The notes under the pieces: model-generated | Told to the model about the DNA's origin: nothing | Seen by the model: only the letters and a program-made list of their open reading frames with translations | The model's database searches: none | Shown here: piece after piece, positions 44,765-51,535 of the stretch | Layout of the letters: the number at the start of each line of letters is the position of its first letter | Position numbering within the stretch: the first letter of the stretch is position 1 | Made by a program: the position numbers and the translations under genes | DNA from: an uncultured Allomuricauda sp. | GTDB lineage: Bacteria > Bacteroidota > Bacteroidia > Flavobacteriales > Flavobacteriaceae | DNA: 64,000 nt | Direction: 5' to 3' | NCBI RefSeq assembly: GCF_947501165.1 | Contig: NZ_CANMUU010000001.1 | Coordinates: 1,116,001 to 1,180,000, forward strand

Positions 44765-46299
44765 TTGAATTTAGCTCTGAAGATTTAAAACAACTTGCAG
44801 CAAAAGGAATCTCGCAAGAGAAAGTATTGAGTCAAATTGAGACGTTCAAAGAAGGGATTCCATTTGTTAAACTTAACAAAGCCGCAGTAGTTGGGGATGG
44901 AATTCTTCGTTTTTCAGAGAAAGAGCAAGAAGATTTGATAGCTTATTTTGAAGATGCTTCTTCTAAATTGAACCTTCTAAAATTTGTCCCTGCATCCGGT
45001 GCTGCCTCTCGCATGTTCAAAGCCATGTTCAATTTTTTGGATTCCTACGACGCATCAAATGAATCTTTGTCGGCCTATTTTGATAGAACTGGGGATAAAC
45101 CGGTACAACAGTTTTTGAATGGTAAGGAAAACTTACCATTTTATGACCTTATTATGAGTCGTATTGCTGGAAAAGCCAAAAATGCAGATGAAGAAGCGTA
45201 TCTATTTATAAAAGAAATGTTGGTGGAAGACGGATTGAACTATGGATTTTATCCCAAAGGATTGCTCCCATTCCACAAATATGGCTCAGAATCTGCTACC
45301 CCTTTTGAAGAGCATTTGAAGGAGGCTGCTTTTTATGCAAAGGCCGACGGAAGCGCAAATTTGCATTTTACCATTTCGGTTCAACATAACAATATGTTCA
45401 AAGAAGAACATGCCGAATCGGGACCTAAAGTGTCAAAAACAACAAACACCAATTTTCATGTTTCGTATTCAAACCAGAAGCCCTCAACGGACACAATTGC
45501 GGTAGATTTGGATAACAAACCCTTTAAAAAAGAAGACGGTTCCATTTTGTTCAGACCAGGCGGACACGGCGCGCTAATAGAGAACTTGAATGAGCAAGAT
45601 GCCAATGTCATATTCATTAAAAATATTGATAATGTTGTAGTGGATGAAAATCTGAATGATGTAGGGAACAGCAAGAAAATGCTGGCGGGAGTTCTGTTGA
45701 AAGTTCAATCCAAAGCTTTTGCCTATGCAGCTGATTTGGAAGAAAACAATAGCTCTGAAGAAAAATTAACGGAAATCAAAACATTTTTGGAGAACAAACT
45801 CAACGTACGATTTCCTGAAGAGTTCAACACATGGGGTTTTGAGGACAAAATATCTGCGATCAAGAATAAAATCAATAGGCCCATTAGAATTTGCGGCATG
45901 GTCAAGAACGAGGGTGAACCTGGAGGAGGCCCTTTCTGGATTATGGACCAAGATGGCGGTGTTTCACTTCAAATTGTAGAATCTGCTCAAATCGATATGT
46001 CAGACTCCGAACAAGTTAGAATAGTTCAAAACGCAACACATTTTAATCCTGTGGATATTATTTGTGGAGTAAAAAACTACAAGGGAGAAAAATACGACCT
46101 TTTGGAGTTTGTTGACCATAAACAAGGCTTCATTACTGGAAAAACCCAAGCTGGCAAGGAATTGAAAGCGCTTGAACTCCCTGGACTTTGGAATGGGGGG
46201 ATGGCTTTTTGGAACACCTTGTTTGTTGAGGTTCCCTTGGTTACATTCAACCCTGTTAAAACAGTTAATGATTTGCTCAAACCTAGTCATCAGGCCTAA
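44761..46299 (+). CDS. DUF4301 family protein (nucleotidyltransferase-like fold)
   Basis: A 512-residue cytoplasmic protein. Sequence features are FVPASGAASRMFKAMFNF (about residues 79-96, a GxAxRM pattern like the NTP-sugar transferase start) and FRPGGHGALIENLNEQDANV with IKNIDNVV (a Dxx metal-site strand). The C-terminal part has ICGMVKNEGEPGGGPFWIMD. This is the DUF4301 family of Bacteroidota, resembling sugar-phosphate nucleotidyltransferases; activity is unproven. Its ATGA overlap with the NadR-like gene ties it to the vitamin operon. A compact hairpin terminator follows. Confidence 0.78.
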   Translation: MIEFSSEDLKQLAAKGISQEKVLSQIETFKEGIPFVKLNKAAVVGDGILRFSEKEQEDLIAYFEDASSKLNLLKFVPASGAASRMFKAMFNFLDSYDASNESLSAYFDRTGDKPVQQFLNGKENLPFYDLIMSRIAGKAKNADEEAYLFIKEMLVEDGLNYGFYPKGLLPFHKYGSESATPFEEHLKEAAFYAKADGSANLHFTISVQHNNMFKEEHAESGPKVSKTTNTNFHVSYSNQKPSTDTIAVDLDNKPFKKEDGSILFRPGGHGALIENLNEQDANVIFIKNIDNVVVDENLNDVGNSKKMLAGVLLKVQSKAFAYAADLEENNSSEEKLTEIKTFLENKLNVRFPEEFNTWGFEDKISAIKNKINRPIRICGMVKNEGEPGGGPFWIMDQDGGVSLQIVESAQIDMSDSEQVRIVQNATHFNPVDIICGVKNYKGEKYDLLEFVDHKQGFITGKTQAGKELKALELPGLWNGGMAFWNTLFVEVPLVTFNPVKTVNDLLKPSHQA

Positions 46300-46323
46300 C
46301 AAACCTTAAATATTCTTCTTCTC

Positions 46324-46347
46324 TCCCCTTCTAAGGGGAATTTTTTT
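46324..46347 (+). terminator. terminator after the thiamine-binding/PnuC/kinase/DUF4301 operon
   Basis: TCCCCTT, 2-nt gap, AAGGGGA (effective stem CCCCT/AGGGG) followed by seven T. Confidence 0.8.
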
Positions 46348-46440
46348 GCCTCAAAATGTCAAAAATGTGTTAAAAATCTGACTTTAAGGTGACTTGGGTG
46401 AAAAACTGGGGTCTTAATTTATGAAGTAAAGAAATAGATT

Positions 46441-46542
46441 ATGTGGTTAATAGGAATTGCGACTTTTTTGGTTTTAGTGAACGTAGTGTTGTTGGGTTTT
46501 CTTTTTTGGGCACACAGAAACCTCAAAAAGCAAATGATATAA
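46441..46542 (+). CDS. 33-residue single-pass membrane protein
   Basis: The frame reads MWLIGIATFLVLVNVVLLGF and then LFWAHRNLKKQMI: one hydrophobic helix over residues 3-23 and a basic tail (HRNLKK), so the tail is cytoplasmic. Clean boundaries, a terminator 49 bp downstream and one upstream support a real gene. It lies in a gene-poor 717-bp stretch that holds a second tiny membrane protein of the same design. No function is known to me. Confidence 0.6.
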   Translation: MWLIGIATFLVLVNVVLLGFLFWAHRNLKKQMI

Positions 46543-46547
46543 ATAAA

Positions 46548-46565
46548 CCAGGCGCTAGCGTCTGG
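46548..46565. repeat. inverted repeat just after the 33-residue protein
   Basis: CCAGGCGC-TA-GCGTCTGG, an 8-bp near-perfect stem with a G-T pair, six bases after the stop and upstream of the main terminator. It has no T run of its own and may stabilise the transcript. Confidence 0.45.
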
Positions 46566-46590
46566 TCATTTTGGTTGGTTGATTTGGTTG

Positions 46591-46618
46591 AAGGCCGCAC
46601 ATGTTGCGGCCTTTTTTT
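46591..46618 (+). terminator. terminator after the 33-residue protein
   Basis: AAGGCCGCA (46591-46599), loop CATGT, TGCGGCCTT (46605-46613), then further T residues. It is a perfect GC-rich stem. Confidence 0.9.
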
Positions 46619-46664
46619 GTGACCGATTTTAAATAGTGGTGTCTAAAATAGCAGATAGGAGAAG

Positions 46665-46775
46665 ATGATACTTTTTAGAACAGTATTTGTGGTTAGCATA
46701 ATCGTTTTGGCGATATCCATATTTGTATTATGGTCAACTTACAGAAAGGAAAATCAACAGAAAAAAAGAAAATAG
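46665..46775 (+). CDS. 36-residue single-pass membrane protein
   Basis: The frame reads MILFRTVFVVSIIVLAISIF and then VLWSTYRKENQQKKRK: one helix (residues 6-24) and a strongly basic cytoplasmic tail. The ATG follows AGGAGAAG, a Shine-Dalgarno-like purine run that is unusual in this window. It has its own terminator 40 bp downstream. The design mirrors the 33-residue protein at 46441, though the sequences are not alike. Function unknown. Confidence 0.6.
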   Translation: MILFRTVFVVSIIVLAISIFVLWSTYRKENQQKKRK

Positions 46776-46814
46776 GATGATGCTATGCAAACACTAACCA
46801 TGCGTTGTCCACTT

Positions 46815-46841
46815 GAAGGCTGCTTTTGCAGCCTTCTTTTT
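46815..46841 (+). terminator. terminator after the 36-residue protein
   Basis: GAAGGCTGC (46815-46823), loop TTTT, GCAGCCTTC (46828-46836), then TTTTT. The stem is perfect. Confidence 0.92.
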
Positions 46842-46963
46842 GTATAAAAAATACACAATCGCCCAGAGTGGTTCACACTTTTACACAATAATTTTATTTT
46901 ATAAATCCACATAAAATACTGATAATCAAAATCATAGAGTTATCAATAAGATATACTTCGTGT

Positions 46964-46979
46964 TGGCACCAGATTTTCA
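46964..46979 (+). promoter_or_regulatory. sigma-54-like promoter upstream of the small secreted protein
   Basis: TGGCAC (46964-46969), 5-bp spacer, TTTCA, against the -24/-12 consensus TGGCAC-N5-TTGCA. The -24 half is perfect; the -12 half misses the conserved G. It lies 37 bp before the ATG at 47017, and a sigma-54 activator gene follows. Confidence 0.4.
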
Positions 46980-47016
46980 TGATATAGTATGAATTTAATT
47001 ATTAAAAAGAAATATC

Positions 47017-47322
47017 ATGAAGAAATTAGTATTAGCAACAGTATTATCATTCGTAGGATTTATGGCAACTGCTCAAGAAGTAGCAACAGATGTTCAAAAT
47101 GAAGAAACAACCGTAGTAGCGGATGTGCAAGATTTTGAGGAAATCAGCGTATCCGACCTTCCAGAGGCGGTAGCCGCTGCGGTTGCAAAAGATTATCCAA
47201 CAGCAAGTATTGATAAGGCTTATAAAAATGCTTCCAATCAATTCAAGTTAGAACTTTCGTTGACTGATGGTTCATCGGGAACTGTTTATGCAGATGCGGA
47301 AGGCAATTGGATAGAAATGTAA
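47017..47322 (+). CDS. small secreted PepSY-like protein
   Basis: A 101-residue protein with signal peptide MKKLVLATVLSFVGFMATAQ. Its mature part is acidic and has two halves. The first is VSDLPEAVAAAVAKDYPTAS, the helix start of BLIP/PepSY-like domains of Bacteroidota; the second is FKLELSLTDGSSGTVYADAE, a strand pair with the closing GNWIEM. Such small periplasmic domains may inhibit proteases or sense the envelope. It lies just upstream of the sigma-54 activator, has a sigma-54-like promoter and is closed by a strong terminator. Function inferred only by fold. Confidence 0.7.
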   Translation: MKKLVLATVLSFVGFMATAQEVATDVQNEETTVVADVQDFEEISVSDLPEAVAAAVAKDYPTASIDKAYKNASNQFKLELSLTDGSSGTVYADAEGNWIEM

Positions 47323-47371
47323 TGATAACAACACTAGTTTTTGATTAATCGTGTTAGGTTAGTTTGGTTTG

Positions 47372-47404
47372 GAAGAGGCCCGCTTTGGCGGGCCTCTTCT
47401 TTTT
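47372..47404 (+). terminator. strong terminator after the PepSY-like gene
   Basis: GAAGAGGCCCGC (47372-47383), loop TTTG, GCGGGCCTCTTC (47388-47399), then TTTTTG. It is a perfect 12-bp stem. Confidence 0.93.
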
Positions 47405-47468
47405 GTGATAATTTTACCAAGCATTTATCATCTTTTCCTGTAGGCTCATCGTATATTGATAACGAGAT

Positions 47469-48812
47469 ATGCCCAAAATCTTAATCGTTGAAGATGATAC
47501 TGCTTTCAGTCAAATGCTGTCACGCTTTTTGACCAAGCATCGATTTGCAGTTACTGCAACTGTCACGCTCAAAGAAGCAATTTCCCAAATAAAAGGCACG
47601 TTTTTCGATATTATCCTTTCTGATGTTCGCCTACCGGAAGGTGACGGGGTGAGCCTACTTTCAACTATCAAAAAAGAATCTCCCCAAACACAGATTATTA
47701 TGATGACGGGATATGCAGAGGTACAAACTGCGGTGAAAGCCATGAAAAAAGGAGCGTTCGACTATATTTCAAAGCCTTTTACCCCAGAAAGTATTTTACA
47801 GATTATCAATGATGCACTGACCAAAAAGGAAAGCGACTCAATTGAAGAAGAAGATAAAAGAGTTACAAAGGCTGCTTCTTCCAAGACTGATTTTATTTTG
47901 GGAGATAGTGAAAAAACTATCAAACTTCAGCATCATGTGCAACTTGTGGCACCCACAGATATGTCTGTTTTGCTTATCGGGGAAAGCGGCACCGGTAAAG
48001 AAGTAACCGCCAGGGCGATTCACAATATGAGTTCTAGGAAAACCAAAAAGTTTATTGCTGTGGATTGTGGAGCTGTGCCCAAAGAAATTGCAAGCAGTGA
48101 GTTTTTTGGACACGTAAAGGGAAGTTTTACGGGAGCCATAGAAGATAAAATAGGGCATTTTGAAGCTGCAAACGGGGGAACTTTGTTCTTGGATGAAATA
48201 GGGAATCTTTCGTATGAAAATCAAATTCAACTGTTGCGCGCTTTACAGGAACGTCGAATTAAACCAGTGGGCAGTACGCAAGAAATTCATGTGGATGTGC
48301 GTATTATATCTGCAACCAATGAAAATCTAAGGAAAGCGGTTTTGGAGGGAAAGTTTAGGGAAGATCTTTATCATAGATTGAATGAGTTTTCAATTGTTAT
48401 TCCCGCCCTAAGAGAAAGAGGAAGTGATCTGTTGCAGTTTGCTGAAGCTTTTTTACAGAAAGCCAATACCGAAATTGGTCGGGAAATACATCAAATTTCT
48501 GAGGAGGCAAAAATGGCTTTACTGAACTATTCATGGCCTGGAAATTTAAGGGAATTAAAAAACACTGTGAAGAGGGCAGTTTTGTTCTCTGAAGGAACCA
48601 TTCTTGAGATTGATACGTTACCGGAACAAATAAGGAATGCAACCGAAAGCAAGTTAAAAGCGAAGGATTTTTCAAAATCTTCTTATGAAAAAGAGCGAAT
48701 TCTAAAAGCGCTAAAACAGACAAATTTTAACAAAAGCAAAGCTGCGGAATTACTGCAAATGACAAGGAAAACACTCTATAACAAAATCAATCTGTATCAA
48801 CTGGATGTCTAA
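47469..48812 (+). CDS. sigma-54-dependent response regulator (NtrC/AtoC type)
   Basis: A 447-residue activator. Receiver domain at residues 1-120 with phospho-acceptor D52 (DIILSDVRLPEGDG) and K102. AAA+ sigma-54 interaction domain at about 140-375: Walker A GESGTGKE (171-178), the sigma-54 contact loop reads GSFTGA (218-223, usual form GAFTGA), Walker B GGTLFLDEIG. A Fis-type helix-turn-helix ends the protein (NKSKAAELLQMTRKTLYNKI). It is the likely final acceptor of the phosphorelay from the convergent hybrid kinase, whose gene overlaps its 3' end by 26 bp. Confidence 0.95.
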   Translation: MPKILIVEDDTAFSQMLSRFLTKHRFAVTATVTLKEAISQIKGTFFDIILSDVRLPEGDGVSLLSTIKKESPQTQIIMMTGYAEVQTAVKAMKKGAFDYISKPFTPESILQIINDALTKKESDSIEEEDKRVTKAASSKTDFILGDSEKTIKLQHHVQLVAPTDMSVLLIGESGTGKEVTARAIHNMSSRKTKKFIAVDCGAVPKEIASSEFFGHVKGSFTGAIEDKIGHFEAANGGTLFLDEIGNLSYENQIQLLRALQERRIKPVGSTQEIHVDVRIISATNENLRKAVLEGKFREDLYHRLNEFSIVIPALRERGSDLLQFAEAFLQKANTEIGREIHQISEEAKMALLNYSWPGNLRELKNTVKRAVLFSEGTILEIDTLPEQIRNATESKLKAKDFSKSSYEKERILKALKQTNFNKSKAAELLQMTRKTLYNKINLYQLDV

Positions 48813-51252
48813 AGAACATTTCGTGTACCTCATTTTCGAGATTTAAGAAAATTCCTTTCAATTTCATGTATTCCTTTTTTGCATTACCACAATCCATTTT
48901 TTTGGATATCAATTCCAGACGTTCAAGAATAGGAATGGCGTCTTTCACTTGAAGTTGTCTAAACATGGGTAGCATTTGATGGGCAATGTACCTTACCTTT
49001 TTGACATCCTTGATTGAAAGGGCTTCTTCCAATAGCTTCAGATTCCGTGTATTGTTTTGGAGAAAAGTGGCAAGCACACTTTCAAGCACCTCTTGATTAT
49101 CCAAAAAACTCGAAATGGATTCAAGATTGAAAAGTGTTTCAGCAGAGGTAGTCTCTTGCTGAGAAATTTTATGGTTTTTGACCATACTTTCAAAACCGAA
49201 CAATTGTAGTGCTTCCAGTAAAGTATCTGGAGAAAACGGCTTGGGTAGGACTTCTGAAAATCCTGCTTCAATATATTCTGCCCTGTCAATATTGCGTTGC
49301 CCCGTCATGGCAATTATAGGCTGGTCCACATAGTGTTTATAGACTTTGGACTTTAATTTTCTCAATACTTCAAATCCATCAAAATTGGGAAGGTTGATAT
49401 CAGTAAGAACATGGGAATATGAAAAATCGGCCGGAATTTTCATATCCTCAAACGTGTTGAATCCTATCGCTTGAATTTTATTCGATTTGAAAATCTCCAA
49501 TAACAGTTCAAGTAGGGCCTTATCATCTTCAAAAATTAAAACAGAGTGAGGTTTGCTCACGGAAACCAGAGGTTGGGAATGAAGAGGAATCTCTTCAAAC
49601 TCTCCAAACTGCAAAGGAATGAACACGGTAAATGTGCTGCCTTTTTGTTCTACGCTTTCCAAATCCATATAACCTCCCAAAAGTGTACTCATTTTTTTGG
49701 CAATGGTGAGCCCCAGACCATATCCTCCGTATTTTCCGTAGATCGAATCATCAGCCTGGGTGAACTCTTTAAAAATCAAGGCCTGCTTTTCTTTTTTAAT
49801 CCCAATCCCACTATCCATCACCTTTATTTTTAAATAAGGTCCCTTTTTGGTTTCATACACGGAAGCATCCACTTTTACAAAACCTTCTTGGGTATACTTG
49901 AATGCATTTCCAATTAAATTGTTCAATATTTGGCTAAGTCGTAAGGGGTCACTCAATATCGGCTTATGGAGTTGAGGGGAAATATCCCAAGAGAAAGCAA
50001 TATGGCTTTTGTCTGGTATATCCTCATATTGCGAAGCAATGGAATCTAAAAGCTTGGGAAGAAGAAATGGTTTTTTTTCAATTGGTAATTGCCCTCCTTC
50101 CAATCTAGAAAAGTCCAAGAGATCACACAAAAGAGTATCAACATAAGTTAAAGCAGATTTCATATGGTTTGTATACCTCAAAGATTTCTTCTTTGTATTC
50201 TTTTGCTCCAATAAATCTGTATACCCTCGAATGGTTGCCAAAGGTGATTTTAAATCATGACTGACCGTGGAAATGAGCTGTTCCCTACTTTTTAGGAGTG
50301 ACTCTGAATAGGTCTTTTCTTTTTCAAGTTGATCCCTGTATCGTTGAACCCTAAGAAAATCCCTGGAAACTAATATTGTAAACAAAATGACCACGAATAG
50401 GCCGAGAAAAGCTGCTATTCCTCCCAATCGGATACTGCGCTCAATCACTTGTTGTTTTTGAAAGCTATCAGATTGGGCATTCATATAAACCTCTTGTTGA
50501 AGCGAGGATATAATATCACGTAGTTTTTGGGAAAGCTCAAGGTCCGTTCTATAAATGTTGACCTCTTTTTGAGCCAAGGACTGTTTCAAACGGGTATTCT
50601 CAATTTTGGATTGGGCCAGAATGGATTTTGAGAGTTGCAGCAATGAATCGACGTTGACTTCTTCTGTTGAAGAAACCTGATTTTGTGGAATGTTTTCGTT
50701 CAATAAATCTACATATGCCTTAATGGATTTTTGGGTAGAAGGCGGTAGCTCTTCAAAATTGGCCACAAGATTTTCAGGAGTGATTCTGCCCATATCAATC
50801 TCCATTTTCTTTATAGTCCTTAATAAGGAATCCATGGGGGCATATTCTTCCGTTTCTAACCTAATTCTTCGTAACTCGGCCGTATTGAACGCTTTTTGGA
50901 CCAGTAAATGTTGAACGCTGTCCAGTCTAGTTTGCTGAGAGCTTTCAGGAGTGATTACCTTTAAAGAATCAATCATCACGGTAATGGAGTCTACCTTTTT
51001 GGAATAGGTTTTAAGCGCATCCGGCTTTCTAGTTTGTAGGGCCAACTTGGACAGATTTTCTACTTCATGCAGTTCAGTCAATAGAAGATTGGTCTGGAGT
51101 AATTTCTGATTATCCGTGGATTGATTTTGGACCGCATTGTAGGTCTGGAATTCGGAATATATCAAATATCCAGCAAGTGCCCCTAATAGGACCAGCACGA
51201 AATAACTGGTCATAATTTTTAGAGTGAATCGTTTCTTGGGTTTGGGGCGCAT
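48787..51252 (-). CDS. hybrid sensor histidine kinase with receiver and HPt domains
   Basis: An 821-residue multi-step phosphorelay kinase. It has a first TM helix at residues 13-32, a periplasmic helical sensor (33-275) with no recognisable ligand fold, and a second TM at 276-297. HisKA carries H332 (STVSHDLKSPLATIRGYTDL). HATPase_c follows (N box LNNLIGNAFKYTQEG, GYGLGLTIAKK). The receiver has D618 (SHVLTDINLPNFDGFEVL), and a C-terminal HPt has H758 (KKVRYIAHQMLPMFRQLQ). All four phosphotransfer sites are intact. Convergent with, and overlapping by 26 bp, the sigma-54 activator that would receive the phosphate. Confidence 0.93.
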   Translation of the reverse strand: MRPKPKKRFTLKIMTSYFVLVLLGALAGYLIYSEFQTYNAVQNQSTDNQKLLQTNLLLTELHEVENLSKLALQTRKPDALKTYSKKVDSITVMIDSLKVITPESSQQTRLDSVQHLLVQKAFNTAELRRIRLETEEYAPMDSLLRTIKKMEIDMGRITPENLVANFEELPPSTQKSIKAYVDLLNENIPQNQVSSTEEVNVDSLLQLSKSILAQSKIENTRLKQSLAQKEVNIYRTDLELSQKLRDIISSLQQEVYMNAQSDSFQKQQVIERSIRLGGIAAFLGLFVVILFTILVSRDFLRVQRYRDQLEKEKTYSESLLKSREQLISTVSHDLKSPLATIRGYTDLLEQKNTKKKSLRYTNHMKSALTYVDTLLCDLLDFSRLEGGQLPIEKKPFLLPKLLDSIASQYEDIPDKSHIAFSWDISPQLHKPILSDPLRLSQILNNLIGNAFKYTQEGFVKVDASVYETKKGPYLKIKVMDSGIGIKKEKQALIFKEFTQADDSIYGKYGGYGLGLTIAKKMSTLLGGYMDLESVEQKGSTFTVFIPLQFGEFEEIPLHSQPLVSVSKPHSVLIFEDDKALLELLLEIFKSNKIQAIGFNTFEDMKIPADFSYSHVLTDINLPNFDGFEVLRKLKSKVYKHYVDQPIIAMTGQRNIDRAEYIEAGFSEVLPKPFSPDTLLEALQLFGFESMVKNHKISQQETTSAETLFNLESISSFLDNQEVLESVLATFLQNNTRNLKLLEEALSIKDVKKVRYIAHQMLPMFRQLQVKDAIPILERLELISKKMDCGNAKKEYMKLKGIFLNLENEVHEMFFRHPVDTD

Positions 51253-51345
51253 AGATATGAGATATACGTAAGCTTAGATGATTGCGAATACCTACACTTT
51301 GTTAATTAACTTATTTTTTTGTTATGAAAAATGATGACTGGGTAG

Positions 51346-51353
51346 TACATTTG
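51346..51353 (+). promoter_or_regulatory. -7 element (TACATTTG) for the riboswitch transcript
   Basis: TACATTTG followed by C fits TAnnTTTG; transcription would start just before the aptamer at about 51358. Confidence 0.6.
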
Positions 51354-51357
51354 CACC

Positions 51358-51440
51358 CATCTCAAAGGGGTGCTTTTTTTAGAAAGGCTGAGATTATACC
51401 CAATGAACCTGGGCGGGTAATGCCGCCAAGGGAGGCGCTA
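51358..51440 (+). ncRNA. TPP (THI-box) riboswitch
   Basis: The conserved THI-element blocks appear in order: CTCAAAGGGGTGC (51361-51373), GGCTGAGA (51387-51394), TACCC, GAACCTG, GGGTAATGCC (from 51415) and AAGGGAGG (51428-51435), as in E. coli thiM. It controls the TonB receptor and downstream genes in response to thiamine pyrophosphate. Confidence 0.93.
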
Positions 51441-51514
51441 AGACGCATCTTGGAATTACATCGTTTCCCAACGGAAACAAAAATCATCTATTAACCAGAA
51501 TAATAGCCCCTTTT

Positions 51515-51535
51515 ATTCGTAACATTTTTACGAAT
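51515..51535 (+). promoter_or_regulatory. hairpin masking the ATG at 51534: candidate riboswitch expression platform
   Basis: ATTCGTAA (51515-51522), loop CATTT, TTACGAAT (51528-51535): a perfect 8-bp stem whose 3' arm contains the first two bases of the ATG at 51534. No T tract follows, so control at translation initiation is more likely than termination. Confidence 0.5.

Noticed and set aside
46300..46664. Sigma-54 promoters for the two tiny membrane proteins
   Set aside because: Candidate GG...GC pairs have the wrong spacing; the nearest (TGGTGTCTAAAATAGC before the second gene) is one base too long.
47838..48230. 130-codon minus-strand frame
   Set aside because: Lies fully inside the sigma-54 activator on the other strand.
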